A stretch of DNA of 64,000 nt, taken from positions 18,727,001 to 18,791,000 of the forward strand of contig OY756966.1 of the NCBI GenBank assembly GCA_963580455.1, in the 5' to 3' direction. A model generated the notes under the pieces. It was not told the origin of the DNA. It saw only the letters and a list, made by a program, of their open reading frames with translations, and ran no database searches. Below are positions 22,891-34,189 of the stretch, in pieces. The stretch comes from Euonymus europaeus. Taxonomy: Eukaryota; Streptophyta; Magnoliopsida; Celastrales; Celastraceae. Numbering within the stretch: position 1 is the first letter of the stretch; every line of letters starts with the position of its first letter. The translations under genes and the position numbers were made by a program.

Positions 22891-25020
22891 GGGTTTAGTT
22901 TGGGAGTGTGTTTTGTTTTAACCACAAAGGTGAGGTGAGTTGTAAAATGGTGGTGAGGTGAGTTGCGTTGTTAAAAACCTATTTGGCAGTATGATGAATA
23001 AAATTGAGGTGAGGTGAAGTGCAGTAGCACGTTTGGGTGACAAAACAGAGTTCACTTTTGGTGTATTAAATTTTTTTCCTTTTTAAGACACACTCAAAGG
23101 AATAAGTTTTTAATGATCACCACATTGTCACACTCATAAAATGAACTAAAATATTTAAGTGTTCTAGTCCACAACTAACAATTCTAAAAACAGTACTTAG
23201 TTCACATTAAGATACATATAAAGACAATTCACTAATAGACACCAAATATTTCTGCAGCAATAAAATCACGTAAAGTGGTCATCTTGATGTCTTCACCCAT
23301 GTGTGGAGGCACCCCCTCATTCATCCCATAGCCACTAGAACCGGCCTCATTGTTAGGTGTGACAACATTTTCATCACCAAATGCTCGAAAATCATCATCA
23401 TCCATCAAGTCTAGTCGAATGAAATTGTGCAAAGCCATGCATGCAACTACGATATGGACTTGAGTGTGAAAACGATATGAAGGCATTCTTGATAGGATCA
23501 ACCATTTCCTTTTTAGAATACCAAAAGCATCATTCAATAACACTAGGTAATGATGAATGTGCATGGTTGAATGCTTCTCGGGGTCCTGAGATGTTTGGGC
23601 CATTCCGAAATGCCTCCAAATGATATCTTTGTCACTTATAAGGTGCTAGGTATCCCCTTTGATTTGGGTATCCGGCATCCACCAAATAATATTTTCATGT
23701 ATACATGAAAAAAACTTCATCAACTTTTTGATTGCACACATGAAAATATATAATGGAAATCAAATCAAGTTAAATACCTGTAGGCAGGGGCGGAAAATTA
23801 CTCAAGTCATTGCCTCTAACCTCATGCAAGATACGAAAATCATGGGTGAATCCTTCCCATCTAGCACATACAAATATGAATAGCATATGAAAATCACATA
23901 TTGCCATCACATTCTGTGTTGTCACGCTTTTTCTCCCAATATATGGCACTCTTTCATCGGGTGGTATGATGGCTGGGATATGAGTGCCATCTATAGCACC
24001 GATACAATCCTTAAAAAATGGCCAATACCTATCATCTTCTGTAATTCTCTTTGGGCATTCCCTAAATTTTGGATCCTTTGGCATTATAATATCCACAGAC
24101 ATCTTGATTAGGCTTTTCAAAACATTATGGAACTGACGAGAAACAGTCTCACTAGAGTATTGAAACCGATCAAAAACATTTTGTTTTCCAACACCTTGCC
24201 CAACAGTATATATAAACATTGCAACCATTTCTTGGAAACCAATATCCCGAGAAGGCTTTAACCCATATTTGGTAGACAACTCATGGCACAAATCAACAAA
24301 AATATTTTTTTCCATACGTAAAATGGAAATAAATTTATTACGGTTGCCTCGGAGCAAACCTGTTATATACTTTTGGCCGGTGTCAGGCGAGTTCCAACAT
24401 GGCTCTCTGGGCATTCCCAAGTCCTCGAGTGCATATTGAGCGACCAATGCACCCCCAAGCACCACTAATTTCAATTCATCATCACTATCCATGACCTGCT
24501 TAGTACATGAATTATGTCACTGTAAATAAAGTTGGAAAAATATTAGATATTACTTAAAAAGGGTCCACAAAGAAGTACATGCACAAAACAATCCAAATAA
24601 TTAGAGTTAATCCATACAGTCACATAACCATCACAATTAAACCACACAGTGTACATATCCATACCAAATAACAATAAAAAAGCATGACACAAATTCTAGA
24701 ACAAGTGATCCAAAGCCAGACAACACACTCTCATATCAAGCATCATTATTTGATAAATAATCAAGTAAACATCCACTTCATACTTTGGGTAATGTACACA
24801 CCATTAAAGAGAATTGAATAAGAAATAAAATATGCTATGTTGTATTCATGCCATTTTGTCTATAACTCTAACAAAAACATTGACTTTATAATTTAGAATG
24901 ATGTGAAAATCTTCAAACAAAGGCTTACAATTATTGGAATCAACTCAGGTGAGAGATGAAGGACCTCCGTGCAGCTTCTCCAATCAACGTGACTGGTTTG
25001 AGTGTGTGTTGAACGGGATC
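22891..25020 (-). mobile_element. PIF/Harbinger DNA transposon remnant (ends approximate)
   Basis: Contains the transposase pseudogene at 23232-24492. The left end near 22891 begins GTTTGGGAGTGTG and continues with GTGAGGTGAGTTG-type repeats (22930-23020), a composition usual for Harbinger termini. I could not find a matching inverted end on the right, and no Myb-like second ORF is visible, so the right limit is a guess and the copy may be truncated. Confidence 0.5.
23232..24492 (-). pseudogene. PIF/Harbinger transposase (HARBI1/ALP1-like)
   Basis: The first exon, 24492 to about 23778, encodes 238 residues: a helix-turn-helix-like N-terminal half (GFQEMVAMFIYTVGQGVGKQ, QYSSETVSRQFHNVLKSL), then the nuclease motifs CIGAIDGTHIPA (first D) and FTHDFRIL (second D). 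A GT donor at 23776-23777 suggests an intron of about 60-80 bp. The second exon continues YYLVDAGYPNQRGYLAPY at about 23690 and carries the SVIE region (third acidic residue) and the C-terminal PSYRFHTQVHIVVACMALHN. It is broken by two nonsense codons and one frameshift in the second exon. The family cuts and pastes elements at TWA-type sites; it also gave rise to domesticated ALP1 proteins. Confidence 0.88.
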
Positions 25021-26139
25021 TTAAACGAACCCCATAAATACAATATCCAAATAAATTGAATCTTTATCATTTATTCTTTTTATTTTAAAAATTATTTTTA
25101 GATTAAATTTATTACCTAAAATGGAACGTTTCAAAAATAAATATTTTTAAATTTTCTAACGTCCATTTGAAGAGTTTAACTCCGTTTTTTTATATGTAAA
25201 AAGATTGATTCTTTTTGACGGGTTGAATATACAAACCTGATCAACCGTACAATTTTGATTCCTTTTAAAAAAATTCTTGAACATACACACCAAAATAATT
25301 ACATAATTAAATCCTAAGCATGCATATTAATTCAACTAATATTTACACTACTTTTCACTATTTTGACTATATTATTACATTATTTGGGCCCAAACATTAT
25401 AAAAATAAAACTCAACCCAACCTATTACTAAAATGACCCAATACAAACCTGAAAGCCTAAAATTTATAATTGCCTAATAAAAGTATAAAACTACCCAAAA
25501 GCCCAATATAAATTTAATTGAACAAAACACAAACCAAGGCTCGGTCCAGTACCATAACCGGCCCACAACTTACAGTAGCCAAACTAAAAAGACCTAACCC
25601 AATCCAAAAGTACCCTGGCCCATTCCAAGATCTGGTCCAGTGACAATACAAAATCCAGCCCAACGATCTCCCTAGCCCAACATTGCGCACCCTCTTTTTC
25701 CAGCACAACCTTACAAGCCAAATCCTCTCGTGCCTGAACCAAGCGAAACCAAATCCAAACAAACAAAATCTAGCAGAAACAGAGTTCAAACGAGCTAGAT
25801 GGAAGGTTCAACATGCATGATCGGACCAGTAAAAAGAACGAAACTAGCAAACTAAAATCATCCTATTACAATCATCAAAATGATAGTCTATAACAAGCCT
25901 GCAATACTAACTTCACAAATACAGCACACTAGAAGAGAAATATAGATATTTGATTACTGGAATGGAACAAGTACAGTAGAGTTCTTCGAGGGAATCCGCC
26001 TCCAAAGCAAAACCCCACACAAAGAGCAATATTTAGAATGAACCCTAATACAGACAAGGACCTCCATAAACCTACCAAAACGCATGGCCCAGCCTACCCC
26101 AACAACCAAACACAAAAGATAAAATCAACAACCACCCCA
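24493..26139. other. Non-coding interval
   Basis: AT-rich at 24500-25300, then CCCAA-rich on + at 25380-25780, a composition seen in some LTRs. Minus-strand open frames at 25514-25789 have biased Trp/Gly/Leu content and no family motif. It may include an LTR of the chromovirus at 26.1-27.3 kb, but no repeat partner is present. Confidence 0.3.
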
Positions 26140-27300
26140 ACTAACAAGGCCCACCAGCAACTACTACAAAAGACTAACAACTGCTACATTCCCCTTCCCT
26201 TATAGAACCTTGCCCTCAAGGTGAGGGAAAGACTTTCGTAATTCATATAGAAATTCCCACATTACATTTTCCTCTCCTTGCCCAGTCCATTGGACCAAGA
26301 CTTCAGTAATGCCTTGGTTTTTGTGCTCCTTCAACCTCCGCGTAGAATTTTTGCGGGCTCTGGCTTGAAAACTCCATCTCCATCCACTGGAGGCAGTGGT
26401 TCCTTCAACCTCAGCCCCAATATATGTTAGTAAGCTTGGAGGTGGATAACCATAGAGAACTTCAAAGGGCGTCATCTTAGTGGAAGTGTGAACATTGATG
26501 TTATACCACCACTCAGCCAAAGCCACCCACAAGACCCAATCCTTTGGCCGATCTCCAACAAAGTACGCCAGATAAGTCTCCAAGCATCGATTCACCCTTT
26601 GCGTTTAATCATCTGTTTGAGGATGATAGGAGGTAGAATGAGATAAGGTTACTACCTATACACGAAACAGCTCATGCCAAAAATTGCTTGTAAATATTGG
26701 ATCACGATCAGATACAATTGGTTAGGGCACCCTATGCACTTTCAAATATATGCCACATAAACAAATCAGCTATCTCCTCCGTTGTAAAAGGGTGACCAAC
26801 TGGAATAAAATGAGCATATTTACTCAAGCGATCGACTACCACAAAAATGACACTATACCCTTTGGATTTTGGAAGGCCCTAGATAAATTCCATGGAAATG
26901 CATGTCCATACTCTGTCGGGAAGTTGTAATGGTTGCAAGAGACCCCTTGGCTGAGAATTTTTAGACTTCATCTGGTGGCAAATGGAACATTGCTCCACCA
27001 GTTGTCTCACATCACGCCTCATTCCATGCCAATAAAAATCACGCTTCAACCGATGAAGAGTTTTATCACCTACTGAGTGACCCGCGATAGGACTATTATG
27101 CACATGCTGGAGAATTGCTTCTTGAAGAGCAAACCCACTCCCCACAAACAACTTATCCTTGCGATACAATAACTATTCCTCCAATCAAAAAAATTTTAGA
27201 TGCGGATCCCCCATCTCCACCTTTGAAATTAATTCACAAACTTCACCATCCTACTGATAATATTTCCTCAACTCCTCCACCCAAGAGGGTGGAGAAGGTT
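26140..27300 (-). pseudogene. Chromovirus Ty3/gypsy integrase and chromodomain remnant
   Basis: On -, read right to left: a linker ending LLYRKDKLFVGSG; the zinc-binding HHCC domain HVHNSPIAGHSVGDK...CSICHQMKSKNSQ (26879-27169); a decayed catalytic core with VVVDRLSKYAHF; then LAEWWYNINVHTSTKMTPFE and VLYGYPPPSLL (26200-26595); and a C-terminal chromodomain VLVQWTGQGEENVMWE...YELRKSFPHLE. Chromodomains direct integration to marked chromatin. The stretch between VLYGYPPPSLL and the chromodomain is much shorter than usual, so an internal deletion is likely. Several stops fall in the catalytic core. Confidence 0.85.
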
Positions 27301-27429
27301 TTTTGAGGAAGGATAGAATTGTTATGAAGCTCATTTGGCAGCTCATTCAACAATTGATACAGCTGGCAAATGGCATAACTACTTCTAGCGCCAAAATAAC
27401 AGTTTCTTGAAGTCATGTGTTTTCATCCA

Positions 27430-27618
27430 ACTGTGTTCATGCATTGGAAAAAGTTGGTTGTGGATCAAGGGTAGGGATTGTTAGTAAATTGATGTATAAA
27501 TAGTAGTAATGGTTGTATAGAAGACTATTCTTGTATTTCTTCTCGTTTTTCATTCTATTGATCAATGAAACTTGCGAATGTGATATGCATTTTATTGACT
27601 TGAGAATACATTTCTCCT
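27430..27618 (+). promoter_or_regulatory. LTR-like promoter segment with TATA box
   Basis: TTGATGTATAAATAGTAG (about 27492-27509) is a good plant TATA box in a stretch (TGTTAGTAAATTG..., T-rich, then ATCAATGAAACTTGCG) that looks like the 5' half of a short LTR. The mini element at 27619 is inserted just downstream. No partner LTR is visible. Confidence 0.35.
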
Positions 27619-27910
27619 TGATAGAACAATACCAGGGCAAGAACACACACAAAAATATTGAAAAGAGAATTTAGAGAAATAGTCTGGTTTTCGAGGAACC
27701 AGCACCTCCTGTTGTTTCTTTTACTACTGCTCAAAAGATTACCAACCAGTACAAGCATTACCACTACATATACTACTGAGCAAAATAAAAAAAACAGAAT
27801 AAAACAGCTACCCATAGGAGCACAACATGTGTCCTAGAATCCTTTAGGCAGGTGTCCCCAAAATACCCCTCTTGCCCCTCCTCTTATACATTTTGCTAAT
27901 GGGCCTATCA
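27619..27910 (-). repeat. 3' LTR of mini element (292 bp)
   Basis: Direct repeat of 28623-28912, with 6-bp inverted ends TGATAG/CTATCA. On - it is preceded by the purine tract GGAGGGG (complement of 27914-27920). Confidence 0.9.
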
Positions 27911-27960
27911 ATAACCCCTCCTAATTCAGCAACCTTGTCCTCAAGGTTGAAAGAGGGAAA

Positions 27961-28575
27961 CTATAGCTTGAGCTTATGGTATAGCTCCCAAGAGTTGTCA
28001 CAGTCATGTAAGCCCTTCCACTTCACTTGTGCTTCTTCTTGACCATTTAGGAGGTGCCTAACCTGCATGATGGCTTCAGGAGCTGTGCAAAACTCTAAAT
28101 CACTTGAAAGAGTAGCTAGTAAAGGTTGAGTGATAGCATCAGGAGTTAACGCTAACTTCAACTGAGAAACATAAAAAACATTGTGAATGGTAGCACCAGT
28201 AGGCAACTGCAATTTATATACGGCAGACATTTTTTCATCCTTGTTGACCTGATTGACGGTAAAATAACGGTCAACACGAAAAAGCCAACTGGTCGGATCG
28301 TCACCAGAAAACAATGGCAACTCAAGACGCCAGCGGGCCAAATCTGAATCAGTGTGGCATTTGTCAGAACATTCTTGCAAAGAATGTGACGAGTCACATT
28401 CAATCTTGTCCTTCCCTTTTCCTGCGACATCGTGACCTTGGAGCAAATCACTCATCTCGGATAAGCAAGCTTTAAGGTGGTCCATGTCAGTGTGAAAGGT
28501 AGCGATAGAGTCCTTCAGATCCCCCACCTCCTTTTCTATATTATCTTGACGAGATTCCATTCGGGAAGAGACCAT
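27961..28575 (-). CDS. Gag-chromodomain fusion protein (204 aa)
   Basis: The start chosen is the Met at 28575, just inside the 5' LTR; the frame stays open into the LTR (first Met at 28656). Residues 1-50 form a predicted coiled coil (RQDNIEKEVGDLKDS). Near residue 90 is the Gag motif LELPLFSGDDPTSWLFRVDR, then YFTVNQVNKDEKM. The sequence then jumps directly to the integrase C-terminal segment PTGATIHNVFYVSQLKLAL and a chromodomain AQVKWKGLHDCDNSWELY near the stop. All of PR-RT-RH-IN core between is absent, and the junction (about SAVYKLQLPTG) is in frame. A Gag that can oligomerise joined to a histone-reading domain is the inferred product. Expression is not shown. Confidence 0.75.
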   Translation of the reverse strand: MVSSRMESRQDNIEKEVGDLKDSIATFHTDMDHLKACLSEMSDLLQGHDVAGKGKDKIECDSSHSLQECSDKCHTDSDLARWRLELPLFSGDDPTSWLFRVDRYFTVNQVNKDEKMSAVYKLQLPTGATIHNVFYVSQLKLALTPDAITQPLLATLSSDLEFCTAPEAIMQVRHLLNGQEEAQVKWKGLHDCDNSWELYHKLKL

Positions 28576-28622
28576 ATTAGATAGCACCGAGCCCTCCGAT
28601 ACCTTTGATAGAAAAATACCTT

Positions 28623-28912
28623 TGATAGAACAATACCAGGGCAAGAACACACACAAAAATATTGAAAAGAGAATTTAGGGTAATAGTCTAGTTTTCGAGG
28701 AACCAGCACCTCCTGTTGTTTCTTTTACTACTGCTCAAAAGGTTACCAGCCAATACAAGCGTTACCAGTACATATATTACTGAGCAAAACAAAAAAATAG
28801 AATAAAGCAGCTACCCATAGGAGCACAACACGTGTCCTAGAATCCTTTAGATTGGTGTCCCCAAAAAACCCCTGTTGCCCCTCTTTTGTACATTTTGCTA
28901 ATGGGCCTATCA
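28623..28912 (-). repeat. 5' LTR of mini element (290 bp)
   Basis: Partner of 27619-27910. A second TGATAG at 28606, within a 17-bp duplication (ATACCTTTGATAGAA at 28599 and 28616), makes the inner boundary uncertain by 17 bp. Confidence 0.88.
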
Positions 28913-30650
28913 CTCCTCTTATATCATTTCTTGATTGTTCAAAGCAATTCTTGGAGTTCCTTTGATTGGGATTTTGGTTTGTGTATTGGGATCATTAGAA
29001 TGACACCTTTTTAAAGTATAAGTTGATGTTTTCAATGGATTAATTATAACCCTCGAGAAAGAGAAAACGATGACTAAATTACACTGCCTGACTCTGTTGC
29101 TTCTCTTCTAATCCATAGAGCATTAATAAATCAAGAAACTTTCTTCTTGATTAATTTTTACATCAGGCTTAATGTAGAATTCATCAATCAAGTGCTTTTT
29201 CCCTTATTATTTCTTGATTTGTTTATTTTCAGGCTCCTTTCGTCTGATGGCCTAAAGTTCTATGATTAATTTGAAAAATATGGGTGCATACGTTCATAAT
29301 AGAAACCTATTTCATGTTATCATGAATCCATATTCTACTTTAGTTTCTCCAACCAGAGATATCTTGTGAGCGCGACGAGTCTTTTATTTTTGACAATTGC
29401 ATTGTGTGATCATTTGTTCGATATATACATGTCCTTGCTTTGATACTGTTCTTGAGTTTCTATAATTGTATCAGGTTTTTCTACAAGGCTAACAAAGATC
29501 ATGGTGAGTTGCTGTTCTTGGCAGCCTGAGCTTTATTGATGCAGGACTGGAATTCAAAACTGTTTAAACCAGTTATCTTTGGATCTAAAAAACTCATATC
29601 TATAATTGGTTTTGAGTTGGAGTCATAGACAAAAGCTATTGTTTACTGTTAAAGTGATGGGCTACCACATTGTATCAACGAATACTGTTAAAGAGAGAGG
29701 TTATAGTGATCGACTTGGTAAATGAGTTTTTTGAGTAAGGGCATTGATTGAGATGTGGCAGGCTTTTGTGAGTTGCCAGATACAGTTTTTTTTCAGTTTT
29801 TTTTTTCTTTTTTTTTGCCTTTGCTTGATCAAAAAATTGGATTGTCTGATTACTTTCTACTTCTTTGCGTAAGTCTGATGGATATTGGATTTTAGGGCCA
29901 AATCTCATCATTCCATCCATCTCCAACAATAATTTTTGCAATATTCTTTCTTTTGTCCCCTTGAGTTTTTTTGTTCAAGTTAGGAACTTCTCCATGTTTC
30001 CTTTCCTATTTATTCTGGGGATATGAGTTATATCTTCTCAATTGCTTTCTTACATATGTTACTTCTTCCGGTAATAAATATATTAATTTTAATATATTTT
30101 CTTGAGATAGTTTCTATTTTGGTTTCTCCTTTGCTTGATTACAACTTATAAAATCTCACTGGTTTTGGTTTGTTAAGTGATTGCAAAAAATCATGTAGGG
30201 AAATCACGTCCAAAAGTTTCCCTTCCTGTTATATTTTTATTAAAAAAATGATATGTACCCATGACTCGGTGACCTATGGTGGCCCATGCCTATGTAGAGC
30301 TGAGTTGGCATTAGCATGTCATAAGCACATGTGGAATTGTTGACCCATGCTTTTATAGGATTTCGTCGCTTTTTGAATTTCAAATTGGAGCATTTACGTA
30401 TGTTACTATTCTGTCCATCTTAGGGCATTCATTGCGTTGGAACTTTTGCAGCCTCGTCAATTTGCTTTCGTCTGTCTGAAATCGATCTTAGCACCATTTT
30501 TTCTAGAACGTTAAACTTTGGCCATGATGATGACATATGGGTATTTCTATTGCACTAAATTATAATTTTTTTTTCTTGAACGATTTTCTAGTTGGAATGA
30601 TGTGTAATGGATGTTGTTTGTGCTTTGTTACATGGTCTCGTTCGGTGAAC
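28913..30650. other. Non-coding interval
   Basis: AT-rich, with a T/C tract at about 29787-29818 and no domain in any frame. It may contain the left end of the MULE-like unit, but I found no terminal inverted repeat. Confidence 0.35.
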
Positions 30651-30824
30651 TCATATGGTCACAATGAGTTTACTATTTTTGTATTTTTTACCGAAAATAT
30701 ATACTCAATGATTGTCATGGTTTGGGTTACCAGAGACTCATATGGTCACAATGAGCTTTATATTTTTGTATTTTTTACCGAAAATATATACTCAATGATT
30801 GTCATGGTTTGGGTTACCAGAGCC
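30651..30824 (+). repeat. Tandem duplication, period 87 bp
   Basis: TCATATGGTCACAATGAG at 30651 recurs at 30738. The copies are nearly identical through GTTTGGGTTACCAGAG, so the duplication is recent. It lies just upstream of the FAR1-like reading frame and is open in one frame, which creates the 100-codon ORF at 30537-30839. Confidence 0.85.
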
Positions 30825-30830
30825 CTCCTC

Positions 30831-33174
30831 TGGTTGTGAACAATTCCAATGTTGTAGTCGACGATTGTGAAGATATTACCATTGCCAATGGAATGGTTTT
30901 CAATAGCGAGGTCGCAATATTTGATTTGTACAAGAAATATGATGAAGTGAATGGATTCCTAGTGAAGCGTAGAACATAAAATAAGGACAAGGATGAGATC
31001 TGTAAGTTTGTGAAATTTACTTGCGCTACAGCAGGTTGGTGGAAATTTCATTTTTTAAAAGAATTTCCCATTGTTTTCTTTCAATTTTTAGAACATAATG
31101 CAAGCTTTTTTCAAAGTGATAGTATAATCCATTGATTTGATGAATGCCTTTATTCTGTGGCAAAGTGTAATCCATTGATTTTATCAATGGAATACACAAA
31201 TCCATTGATAAAATCAATGCACCGCAGTTTGCCATAGCTTTTACGCCATGGAGTAAGGGATTCCTTTGAGTTTGGAACTTAAAAATATCATTATCAATGT
31301 TGTTGATAGACTGTTTTTTATTTATTTTAGGTAAATTAATTAGCCGGTCAAGTTAGAAATCATCATTCTTCTCAAAAGATTGGATGTTTTGCTTGGCTAA
31401 CAAGTCGCGCATTATTGGGAGGTAAATGGGAGATTATTATCTTTGAGGACGAGCATAATCATCCATTGAGTCCCTATAAATCTAGATTGTTTATATGTAA
31501 TAGGGAGATTAACGCTCATGTGTAGAGGCAATTACTCATAAATGACATTGCTGAGATTAGGCCAAATAAGAGTCATAGTGCACATGTTATTGCTGTAGGA
31601 GGCCATGTAAATTTAAGTTTCTTGCAAGAGGACACTTATAGTCTCATTGCCAAAGTCAGGCGGATGAGAATGGGTGTGGTTGATGCTACTGCAATACATA
31701 ATTATTTTTGCTAAGATGCAATCTAAACATGAGGTTTTTTTTTTCTTTCTCTTTGATAGATTGGGATGATGAAGGGAGGTTAAAGAGCGTCTTTTGGGCT
31801 GATCCTTGTGGTAGAGCTGCTACTCATGAATTCGGTGATATTATTACCTTTGATACAACTTTTTTGACAAATAAATACAACATGTCATTCGCTCCTTCTG
31901 TCAGAGTAAATCATCACAGTCAGTCCATATTACTTGGGTGTGGTTTAGTTTCTAATGAAACTACTGAGATATTTACTTGGTTGTTTACGGCGTGGCATAC
32001 ATGCATGTATGGGGTTGCTCCATAGGGAATAATAACGGACCAAGATAGAGCTATACAAAATTCAATTGAAATCATCTTTCCTAATGCTAGACATAGGTGT
32101 TGTTTATGGCATATTTTGACGAAGGTCCTTGAGAAGCTTGGTTCATTTGAGGAATACAATCGCATAATTGTTGCTTTGGGGAATGTTGTTTTTGATTCCC
32201 ATACTACAATTAAGTTTGAATGTGGATGGAATTTGATGGTTGCAATATTTTATTTGGACGACAATAGTTGGGTGGCCTCTTTGTATAGGGTAAAGTGGAT
32301 TCCAATAAATGTGAGGAAAACATTCTGGGCAAGTATGCTATGTCATTAGCAGTATTTTTTCACGATTTTTATGAAAATTTCCACTGATATTAATCAATGG
32401 ATTATGATATACCATTGATTAATACCAATGAAATTTTAATATTTGATTGGTTAATAGTAATGGAATACAATGTATGATCATTCATTTGCATATGTTGTGT
32501 TGAGAGATGTCAACAATTCAGAGGAGTGAGAGTATTAATGCGTTTATTGATGGGTATGTGCACTCAAAGACAATATTAAAGTAGTTTCTCGGGCAATACA
32601 ATAACACATTGAGAGACAACGTTGAGAAAGAAATTCTTGTTGATTTCAATTCATTTAACAAGCAGTTGCAATGGATGACATCTTTCGATATGGAAAAACA
32701 AATTCAGAAATTATAAACTGAATCGAAGTTTAAGTAGTTTCAGAATGAGCTATGTGAGATGGTGTACTGTGGAATTTTGTTTGTTGAGTCCATTGTTGAT
32801 TTTAGAGTTTTCAATGTGGAGGATGATATTTCATATGGGGAAAATTGTAGAAAGAAATTTATATTCAAGGTGTTATGGGAGAAGGCGAAATTGTCAGTGA
32901 ATTGCATGTGCTATAAGTTTGAATTTAGAGTAATGATTTGTAGGCATGCCATTGTTACTTTGGTTCATATGGGACATTATTTGCTTCAAGAGCAGTACAT
33001 ATTTGATAAGAGGAGAAAAGATTTGAGGAGATGTCACTCTCAAGTGAAGATTAATTATGATGGATTGCGACAACGGAGCAATGTCCATACGAGGAGCTTT
33101 GTACATTCTTTACCAATGTCGCAGATTTCACTTCAACTAGTGAATCCAAGTACAAATCATTCAAATTTTGGCTA
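30831..33174 (+). pseudogene. FAR1/FRS-type MULE transposase
   Basis: Pieces in order: a FAR1 DNA-binding domain start (GMVFNSEVAIFDLYKKY...NGFLVKR, 30880-31010); a probable intron (31033-31330, GT...AG); KWEIIIFEDEHNHPL (31425-31460); the transposase core DDEGRLKSVFWADP, FGDIITFDTTFLTNKY (first D), VNHHSQSILLGCGLVSNETT, GIITDQDRAIQ (second D) and ARHRCCLWHI; and a C-terminal SWIM zinc finger with CMCYKFEF...ICRH (32905-32960). Breaks include stops near 30978, 32024 and 32715 and a frameshift at a T-run (31735-31750). The family includes light-signalling factors FHY3/FAR1 and active MULE transposases. The paired Ulp1-like gene favours a transposon. Confidence 0.85.
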
Positions 33175-34189
33175 GTGAATGAATCTAAGACAATTCCATT
33201 CTTATCAGATGCTTGTTGTCGTTCAAAACGACAAGGATCCAATAATCAAACAATCAAAGGGGCGTCCTCATTGTAATTTTTTTAAAAGGAAATGAGGTGG
33301 CAAAGGTCATTAATAGGCTAGTACATCAATGAAAGATCCATCTATTGGCCTTGATGATATATCGGTATAAATTGAATTGTACATAGTTTTATAAATTACT
33401 AGATTGTTATTTGAATAATCCAATTTTTTTATTAGTTATCCGTTGTCTTTTTGCAGGAAGCATGAGACTTTTTTCAAAGTTTGACAAAGAGGGCGTTCCT
33501 GTTTACATTCTCATCCATTTAATCAAATTACATTATGAACTTGTATTAGTATGTCTTATTATGTTTAAGAATGGTTATATTTTGACTTTTGAGTTATGTA
33601 ATGTTTGGTTTTGGTTTACTATGTGCTTTATTTGTTTGTGCTTTCAGTGGTAAATAAAACATGAATTGAAAAGGTTGAATGAAATACGGATATTCTATTG
33701 TTTTTATTTAATGGAATATGAGTATTCCCAATTGAATCTATAAAATCCATTGTTTTTGCTCAATGGAATTTAAATATTACAAATGGAATCTACATATTCC
33801 ATTGTTTTTATATACCTTCGTGTTCTTGTAAAAGAAATATATAGATGGAACATTTATTTTCCATTGATAATTATTAATGGAATAGCTTCTACACTTATTT
33901 ACAAATAATGAATGTCAACAAAGCCTTTGTTTATATTCAATGGAATACGCATATTCCACTGTCATATTCCACTATTCTCATTCCATGAAATATACATACT
34001 CCAACCATGACTAACCTCCATAATGCATATATTCAAACATTGATAACCTACATAATTCCACCAAAAGTACTTTTCAAAGTGCAAACTGAACTTAGTAGTT
34101 CTCAGGGGATATGTCAGGGCAAATATACATACCATTGTACTTAGTACATTACAAAATACAGAAACATTTCCAAATTATACAGTCATTTG
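33175..34189. other. Spacer between convergent FAR1-like and Ulp1-like genes
   Basis: AT-rich, with the densest cluster of the CCATTG/CAATGG motif (33690-33990). The open frame 33411-33653 on + has no family motif. Confidence 0.5.

Larger units (their letters stand above)
27619..28912 (-). mobile_element. 1.29-kb LTR retrotransposon with Gag-chromodomain fusion ORF
   Basis: LTRs of 292 bp (27619-27910) and 290 bp (28623-28912) have TGATAG...CTATCA ends and are flanked by the perfect 5-bp duplication CTCCT (27614-27618, 28913-28917). The 712-bp interior holds a polypurine tract next to the 3' LTR (AGGAGGGGTTAT on -), a primer-like GGTATCGGAGG near the 5' LTR, and one ORF. No protease, RT, RNase H or integrase core is present, so it must be mobilised in trans. 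About 20 LTR differences by eye (near 7%) suggest an old insertion, yet the ORF is open. Confidence 0.9.

Noticed and set aside
25514..25789. 91-codon Trp/Gly-rich minus-strand ORF
   Set aside because: It is the complement of a CCCAA/CCA-rich tract, which produces Trp, Gly and Leu codons without meaning.
30831..33174. Functional host FRS transcription factor gene
   Set aside because: Stops near 30978, 32024 and 32715 and a T-run frameshift break the frame, and a convergent Ulp1-like gene points to a MULE.
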